A stretch of 64,000 nucleotides of DNA from Aromatoleum aromaticum EbN1 (GTDB lineage: Bacteria; Pseudomonadota; Gammaproteobacteria; Burkholderiales; Rhodocyclaceae): assembly GCF_000025965.1 (NCBI RefSeq), contig NC_006513.1, positions 434,001 to 498,000 of the forward strand, written 5' to 3'. Position numbers and translations under genes: made by a program. Shown here in pieces: positions 58,054-64,000 of this stretch. Every line of letters starts with the position of its first letter. The stretch's first letter is position 1. The notes beneath the pieces were generated by a model. It was not told where the DNA came from, made no database searches, and worked only from the letters and a program-made list of their open reading frames with translations.

Positions 58054-58193
58054 CGTGTGGCCGGCGGGCGCACCCCGCTCCGACCTGCGGAAATGGCAAA
58101 AGCACCCGCCCGGGCTTTGCCGCGGTGGTCATGCCCACCCTGCCCCGCGAACTCCGCCGACCCTCCGCCAACCGGCAGAAGACCTTGAAATCC

Positions 58194-58222
58194 TTGACTA
58201 TCATCCACTTCGCAATTAGAGT
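58194..58222 (+). promoter_or_regulatory. Sigma-70-type promoter for rplU-rpmA
   Basis: TTGACT (58194-58199) and TAGAGT (58217-58222) with 17 bases between, 40 bases before the rplU start. The match to -35 is 5/6 and to -10 is 4/6. Confidence 0.6.
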
Positions 58223-58261
58223 GCTCGATTCTTTTGCAAACCCATCAACTGGAGCAACACC

Positions 58262-58573
58262 ATGTACGCGGTGATAAAAACCGGCGGCAAGCAGTATCGC
58301 GTCGCAGCCGGCGAAAAGATCAAGGTAGAACAGATACCGGCAGACGTGGGCTCCGAAATCACCATCGACCAGGTTTTCATGGTCGGCGAGGGCGAGTCGG
58401 TCAAGATCGGCACCCCGGTGGTTTCCGGCGCTACAGTCACGGCGACCGTGGTGTCCCACGGCCGTCACGACAAGATCAAGATTTTCAAGATGCGCCGCCG
58501 CAAGCACTACCAGAAGCATCAGGGGCATCGCCAGAACTACACCGAGCTTCGCATCGAAGCGATCTCGGCCTGA
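58262..58573 (+). CDS. rplU: 50S ribosomal protein L21
   Basis: 103 aa, full length, starting [20 protein letters not shown] with conserved [19 protein letters not shown]. It binds 23S rRNA in the large subunit. It is followed 18 bases later by rpmA, the universal pair. Confidence 0.98.
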   Translation: MYAVIKTGGKQYRVAAGEKIKVEQIPADVGSEITIDQVFMVGEGESVKIGTPVVSGATVTATVVSHGRHDKIKIFKMRRRKHYQKHQGHRQNYTELRIEAISA

Positions 58574-58591
58574 GTCCGGAGGTAATTCGAC

Positions 58592-60146
<1,555 letters not shown>

Positions 60147-60164
60147 GAACCTTCGCAGCCCGTC

Positions 60165-61280
60165 ATGAGAGACAAGATCCGCAACGCGCGACGCATCGTC
60201 GTCAAAGTCGGCAGCGCACTCGTCACGAACAACGGCGCCGGACTCGACAAAGCGGCGATGGGCGACTGGGCGCGCCAGATCGCAACGTTGCGTGGCGCGG
60301 GCAAGCAGGTCGTGCTGGTGTCGTCCGGTGCGATCGCCGCGGGAATGCAGCGCCTCGGCTGGCAAAAGCGCCCGCACGAAATGCACAAGCTGCAGGCCGC
60401 CGCCGCGGTCGGGCAAATGGGCCTCGTCAAAGCCTACGAGGATGCCTTTTCGCGTCACAATCTCCACACCGCGCAGATCCTGCTGACCCACGACGACCTC
60501 GCCGACCGCAAGCGCTACCTCAACGCACGTTCGACGCTGACGACGCTGCTCGAGCTGGGCGTCGTGCCGATCATCAACGAGAACGACACGATCGTCACCG
60601 ACGAGATCAAGTTCGGCGACAACGACACGCTCGGCGCGCTGGTCGCGAACCTCATCGAAGCTCATGCGCTGGTGATCCTCACCGACCAGCAAGGCTTGTA
60701 CACTGCCGACCCGCGCCGCGACCCCAATGCGACGCTCGTCTGCGAAGGTCGGGCCGAGGACAGGTCGTACGAAGCGATGGCAGGCGGCGCCGGCACCGGT
60801 ATCAGCAGGGGCGGCATGATCACGAAGATCCGCGCCGCCCAGCGTGCGGCGCGAAGCGGGGCGCACACGTGCATCGCGAGCGGCAACGAAGTCGACGCGC
60901 TGATCCGCCTCACGCAGGCCGAACCGCTCGGCACCCTGCTCTACGCGACCAGTTCGCCGCTGCAGGCGCGCAAGCAGTGGCTCGCCGACCACCTGCAGCT
61001 CGCGGGCGACCTCATTCTCGACGACGGCGCGGTCGTTGCGTTGCGCAGCGGACGCAGCTTGTTGCCCGTGGGCGTCGTCGAGGTCGGAGGCGAATTCGAG
61101 CGCGGCGCAGCGGTCGCATGCCGTAGCGCCGGCGGTGACGAGATCGCACGCGGCCTAGTCAACTACAGTAGCAGCGAGTGCCGCCGCATCGCGCGCAAAT
61201 CCAGCACACAAATCGAAAAGCTGCTCGGCTACATCGACGAACCCGAACTGGTTCACCGCGACAACATGGTACTGCGATAA
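60165..61280 (+). CDS. proB: Glutamate 5-kinase
   Basis: 371 aa. The amino-acid-kinase domain (about 1-255) has [38 protein letters not shown] and [13 protein letters not shown]-terminal PUA domain (about 275-365) follows. It phosphorylates glutamate, the first step to proline, and is usually feedback inhibited by proline. It lies 18 bases behind obgE in the conserved order. Confidence 0.97.
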   Translation: MRDKIRNARRIVVKVGSALVTNNGAGLDKAAMGDWARQIATLRGAGKQVVLVSSGAIAAGMQRLGWQKRPHEMHKLQAAAAVGQMGLVKAYEDAFSRHNLHTAQILLTHDDLADRKRYLNARSTLTTLLELGVVPIINENDTIVTDEIKFGDNDTLGALVANLIEAHALVILTDQQGLYTADPRRDPNATLVCEGRAEDRSYEAMAGGAGTGISRGGMITKIRAAQRAARSGAHTCIASGNEVDALIRLTQAEPLGTLLYATSSPLQARKQWLADHLQLAGDLILDDGAVVALRSGRSLLPVGVVEVGGEFERGAAVACRSAGGDEIARGLVNYSSSECRRIARKSSTQIEKLLGYIDEPELVHRDNMVLR

Positions 61281-61417
61281 ACCGCACGGCTTCGTGACAG
61301 CCTGCATTCATCGATGAGGGCGAACCATGTTTCCACACAGCGATTCCTGATCCGGATTGAATGGGACAGTAGCGGGGCCGGGCGCTGCGCTGCCGATGAG
61401 GCCAGGGCATATCGCCG

Positions 61418-62191
61418 TCAGGTAGCAACCATCGCTGCGCGTTTCCCTGCGTAGCCGGCCCCGACGCCTCCGCGGATCAACTCCCACATCGGGCGAATCA
61501 GCGAACGCAGCCCTTCCTTGCTCTGCTCCACGTCCATCATCGAGGGCACCCGGGTACCGCGATGTTCGATTGGCGGGCCGACCTGCACGATACTGAACCC
61601 CAGCCGGGACAGATGTGCGGCCAAGCGGGGCTCCGTAATGACGAACACCTTTTCGATGCCGCATTGCTCGGCCAATGCCATCGTTCCCAGATACAAGCCA
61701 ACCGGGATGAATGGAAAACGCGGGCTGGCGCTCGATCCGAAGTCGCGGTTTCGCAGCGTCATCTCGGTATGCTTTTCACCGCGACGGCGACGATACATTT
61801 TCCTGACCGCGAGCCGGGAGACTTCCGCGATCTCGTGTCGCGGCAGAGCCCGCGAATCGATCGTGTGCTGATCCAGGTTCGCCCGACAAGTGCTCTCGAA
61901 CGGAAAAGGATGAGCGGGATCTTCCGGGCGCGCGAGCACCAACCGGGTGCAGCCGACGAGCGTATGCGATTCGTCTGCCGTACGCAGCAGGCAATGCACA
62001 CTGTGGCGGTCGTATTCGTCGGTTTCATGCCGATTCTCGCGCAGCGGCTCGAACCCGAGGTCTTCGCAGTACACCTCATGGCGAATCGTGAAGACCTGGT
62101 CGCGCGTGGATTGATCCAGCGCAGGCAAAATCTCGAAGCGGCTCCCGAATCCCTTGCCCAGGTCGGAATCACAAGAAAACGGTGTGCGCAT
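61418..62191 (-). CDS. PEP-CTERM/exosortase-associated acyltransferase
   Basis: 257 aa. The N-terminal GNAT/autoinducer-synthase-like part reads VFTIRHEVYCEDLGFEP and HCLLRTADESHTLVGCTRLV. Then come HEIAEVSRLAVRKMYRRRRGE and a later PVGLYLGTMALAEQCGIEKV. This pattern matches the acyltransferase family tied to PEP-CTERM/exosortase systems (TIGR03694 type, from memory). It may transfer an acyl chain in exopolysaccharide or protein-sorting functions. No exosortase gene is in the window. Confidence 0.82.
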   Translation of the reverse strand: MRTPFSCDSDLGKGFGSRFEILPALDQSTRDQVFTIRHEVYCEDLGFEPLRENRHETDEYDRHSVHCLLRTADESHTLVGCTRLVLARPEDPAHPFPFESTCRANLDQHTIDSRALPRHEIAEVSRLAVRKMYRRRRGEKHTEMTLRNRDFGSSASPRFPFIPVGLYLGTMALAEQCGIEKVFVITEPRLAAHLSRLGFSIVQVGPPIEHRGTRVPSMMDVEQSKEGLRSLIRPMWELIRGGVGAGYAGKRAAMVAT

Positions 62192-62860
62192 AATTTCCCC
62201 AGTGCGCTCTTTTCCCCAGTGCGCTCGAATTCGCCGGACCGGCCCGATTTTATGATCCGTGCCGCCCTATCCGCGGCGCAGAAAAGGAGCAGGCTCCTTT
62301 CACAATCGTGCAGCCCCGCTTGACGTGCTGTACCGTCTGAATCCGTGTCATTCAGCGCTGATCGTACCAGTCGACGAGAAATCGGAAAGCCGTCGAACTG
62401 AGGGCGATTGATTATTAGTAACCGGCCTGTCCGCAGCGGCAACCGGCAGCGGTTCATGGTATCGACAACCTCTTTGTAGTCAAGTCTCAATCCGGATTCA
62501 ACGCCAGCAGACGCTGACTGAATAGGTCGCGAAGCAGGTAAAAATGCGCTACGGACAGTGCATGCCGCACGCGGCGGATGCGTAGCGACGCCGTGGCGCA
62601 AGAAGGAAGGGGACCCCGATCAAGCCGGACAGGAGAACCGGGGACGGGACGTGGCAGGCCCTCGGCGAGGAACGTGGGTTGCATACCAGCGTGGGGCGGC
62701 CCGACCAGCGCCGAGCCGCCGTCTCCCCTCTCCTCATCCTTTTAGCGGATTCAACAATGGGCTCCTGCACGACGGACATCAGCCGGCACGGCGACGCACC
62801 GCGAGCAGCAGGCGCATGCGGCGGCCTGCAGCGCGCAGCGCGCCCTGCGAGGCGCCGGAA
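62192..62860. other. 669-bp spacer without a recognised gene
   Basis: No supported coding frame. Near 62200-62230 the text CCCCAGTGCGCTC is repeated in tandem. A region of about 62410-62490 is relatively AT-rich and could hold promoters. The right half is GC-rich like coding DNA, but its frames show no start site or motif; it precedes the DUF4112 gene. Confidence 0.4.
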
Positions 62861-63367
62861 ATGAAGGGTCCCCCCGGTGTCGGGCGGGAGCCGTTCGCCG
62901 CTTCGCGCGAAGGCGCACACACGCGCGAGAAGCTTCGCGCGCTCGCGTGGCTGCTCGATAGTTCGATCCGGCTGCCCGGCGGATTTCGCATCGGCGTCGA
63001 GGCGCTGATCGGGCTGGTGCCCTTCCTCGGCGACGCCGTCGGCGTGCTGCTGTCGGGCTACATCGTTCGCGAGGCGGCGCGCCTCGGCATGCCGCGCAGC
63101 GTGCTGCTGTGCATGATCGGCAATGTCGCGATCGAAGGCATCGTCGGCGTCGTACCGATCCTCGGCGACGTTTTCGATGCCGCATGGAAGGCGAACCAGC
63201 GAAACGTGCAATTACTCGAACAGCACGTCGACGACCCCGCGGCAACCACCCGCAGCAGCCGCCGCCTCGTCGCGCTGGTCATCGCCGGGCTGCTCGTCGT
63301 GATGCTGATTTTCGCGACGATTTCCGCGCTGATCGTGAAGGCGATTCTTGCTGCGGTAGGAGGCTGA
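62861..63367 (+). CDS. DUF4112 membrane protein, 168 aa
   Basis: Start at ATG 62861. The core LAWLLDSSIRLPGGFRIGVE, LIGLVPFLGDAVGVLLSGYI and GVVPILGDVFDAAWKANQRN is DUF4112, with two glycine/proline-bounded membrane segments. A third membrane helix lies at the C-terminus (VALVIAGLLVVMLIFATISA). The function is unknown. The upstream open frame back to 62558 is Arg-rich and not trusted. Confidence 0.82.
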   Translation: MKGPPGVGREPFAASREGAHTREKLRALAWLLDSSIRLPGGFRIGVEALIGLVPFLGDAVGVLLSGYIVREAARLGMPRSVLLCMIGNVAIEGIVGVVPILGDVFDAAWKANQRNVQLLEQHVDDPAATTRSSRRLVALVIAGLLVVMLIFATISALIVKAILAAVGG

Positions 63368-63445
63368 TACGGTTGCGAGGACGGAGGCCGAGTTCCCCTC
63401 GGCCTTCGTTGCGCTCAGGCCGACCCACGTTCACGACCTTGCCGT

Positions 63446-63690
63446 TCAAACCATCCACGCGACCGCAAAGATGCCGAGCATCGCGAACGAAATGCCGAGC
63501 TTCGCGACGATCGCGACGATGAAGCCGAGCCCGGCGGCGACTCCTGCACGCGCGGCCTGACGGTGGCCGGTGCGCGCGAGCAGCCACAGGCCGGCAAACA
63601 CCAGCGGCGTGCCGGCAAGAGCGGCAGGATCACGCCGGCGAGCCCGGCGAGGATCGTGCCGTCGCGGCCGCATTGCTTGGGGGGTCGCGA
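63446..63690 (-). pseudogene. DUF456 protein remnant, frameshifted and internally deleted
   Basis: Reading leftward, GTILAGLAGVILPLLP is in one frame; one missing G near 63613 shifts the continuation GTPLVFAGLWLLAR into another frame. It then passes without the usual middle (about 70-80 residues) into AGVAAGLGFIVAIVAKLGIS and FAMLGIFAVAWMV, the normal C-terminus of the family. The N-terminal start is also unclear. The gene is therefore disabled by at least a frameshift and a deletion, unless the frameshift is a sequence error. Confidence 0.65.
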
Positions 63691-63693
63691 GCT

Positions 63694-63843
63694 TCACTTG
63701 AACATCTCCCTGTAGCGGCCGTCGTGCATCCACGCGGCGTGCTTGGGCGCCTTCTTCGTTTGCGCCCATTCCTTGAGCATGTCCCATTTCACCTCGTCGA
63801 GGGCCTCGAGCATCTTCAGCGTCGAGCTGCTCGCGAAGGGCAT
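63694..63843 (-). CDS. Small protein or C-terminal gene fragment, 49 aa
   Basis: A frame from ATG 63843 reads MPFASSSTLKMLEALDEVKW, then DMLKEWAQTKKAPKHAAWMH and DGRYREMFK. The composition and helix pattern look like a genuine protein C-terminus. An in-frame stop lies about 36 codons upstream of the ATG, so no longer gene is open here. It may be the severed end of a larger gene. Family not recognised. Confidence 0.45.
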   Translation of the reverse strand: MPFASSSTLKMLEALDEVKWDMLKEWAQTKKAPKHAAWMHDGRYREMFK

Positions 63844-63849
63844 TCCCAA

Positions 63850-64000
63850 AAACGCATCGGCGCTCGTCGCGCTGAACTTCCCGGGCGACGACCAGTGGGT
63901 GAGGTTCGCACTCCCGCACGCCGGCGACTATCACGAGATGCTGCACGGGGATGAGCCGGTACCCGGCGTCGAGGCCGGCGGCATCCGGACGCTGCGGGTG
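63850..64000 (+). pseudogene. C-terminal part of an alpha-amylase-family enzyme, 5' part missing
   Basis: The plus strand reads NASALVALNFPGDDQWVRFA, then LPHAGDYHEMLHGDEPVPG and VEAGGIRTLRV to the window edge. This matches the beta-sandwich C-domain of glycoside hydrolase 13 enzymes (branching enzyme, trehalose synthase, maltosyltransferase relatives). Upstream of about 63850 the frame has no amylase-like sequence; it runs antisense to the 49-aa frame. It may be a broken gene, or the open part of a fused product; the 3' end lies outside the window. Confidence 0.5.

Noticed and set aside
62558..62860. N-terminal extension of the DUF4112 gene
   Set aside because: The added 101 residues are Arg/Pro/Ala-rich without structure; ATG 62861 begins just ahead of the conserved domain.

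Overview
The window is high-GC DNA of a betaproteobacterium, most likely Rhodocyclales (Aromatoleum/Azoarcus/Thauera type). I infer this from gene order (dapA-bamC, surE-pcm-nlpD-rpoS, rplU-rpmA-obgE-proB), from AceK, a monomeric isocitrate dehydrogenase and a PEP-CTERM-type acyltransferase, and from overall protein style; no database search was run.

Layout. (1) 1-6670 is an accessory island lying against the 3' end of a tRNA-Ser(TGA) gene. It holds small phage-like genes in an overlapping cassette, cut by an IS21-family element (2941-5035, 4-bp duplication GCTT), plus a coiled-coil/winged-helix gene and a 47-aa gene with its own terminator. (2) 6671-17903 is core: tRNA-Ser, rlmD, a repeat lipoprotein, dapA-bamC, an HDAC-like deacetylase, mltB, surE-pcm-nlpD-rpoS and a membrane diguanylate cyclase. 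(3) 18015-20769 is a second, distinct IS21-family element (6-bp duplication GTTTTT). (4) 20956-27349 is a signalling cluster read leftwards: a REC-GGDEF-EAL protein, a 1205-aa hybrid kinase with three receivers, and a CheR methyltransferase; the IS separates it from the GGDEF gene downstream. (5) 28140-35543 is a 7.3-kb integrated element in tRNA-Thr(CGT), bounded by ~100-bp direct repeats carrying the tRNA 3' half and its terminator. It carries an integrase stump, higBA, a tightly overlapped helicase/primase replication module, and decayed right-end genes, but no capsid or packaging genes: it resembles a decayed P4/PICI-like satellite.

(6) 35694-61280 is core metabolism: LysR, haloacid dehalogenase, TauE-type exporter, malate synthase G, a Mut7-C protein, a thioesterase, an MFS-type transporter, an EF-G-like GTPase, an orphan DUF4212 protein, two unrelated NADP isocitrate dehydrogenases, a fused glucosylglycerol-phosphate phosphatase/synthase, aceK, Nudix-dut-coaBC, radC, and rplU-rpmA-obgE-proB. 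(7) 61418-64000 has a PEP-CTERM-associated acyltransferase, a DUF4112 membrane protein, and then a degenerate zone with a frameshifted DUF456 remnant, a small ORF, and the C-terminal part of an amylase-family enzyme running off the window.

How the genes work together. Malate synthase G, AceK and Icd sit within about 17 kb. AceK can inactivate Icd through the conserved serine of its RSLNVALRQ segment, diverting isocitrate to the glyoxylate route; the monomeric enzyme lacks that fold and site and would escape. RpoS, GgpPS (compatible solute), NlpD and the c-di-GMP genes point to stress and surface-lifestyle control. The most novel-looking parts are the tRNA-Thr element with its paired arm-like sites and the unnamed phage-like cassette disrupted by IS21.
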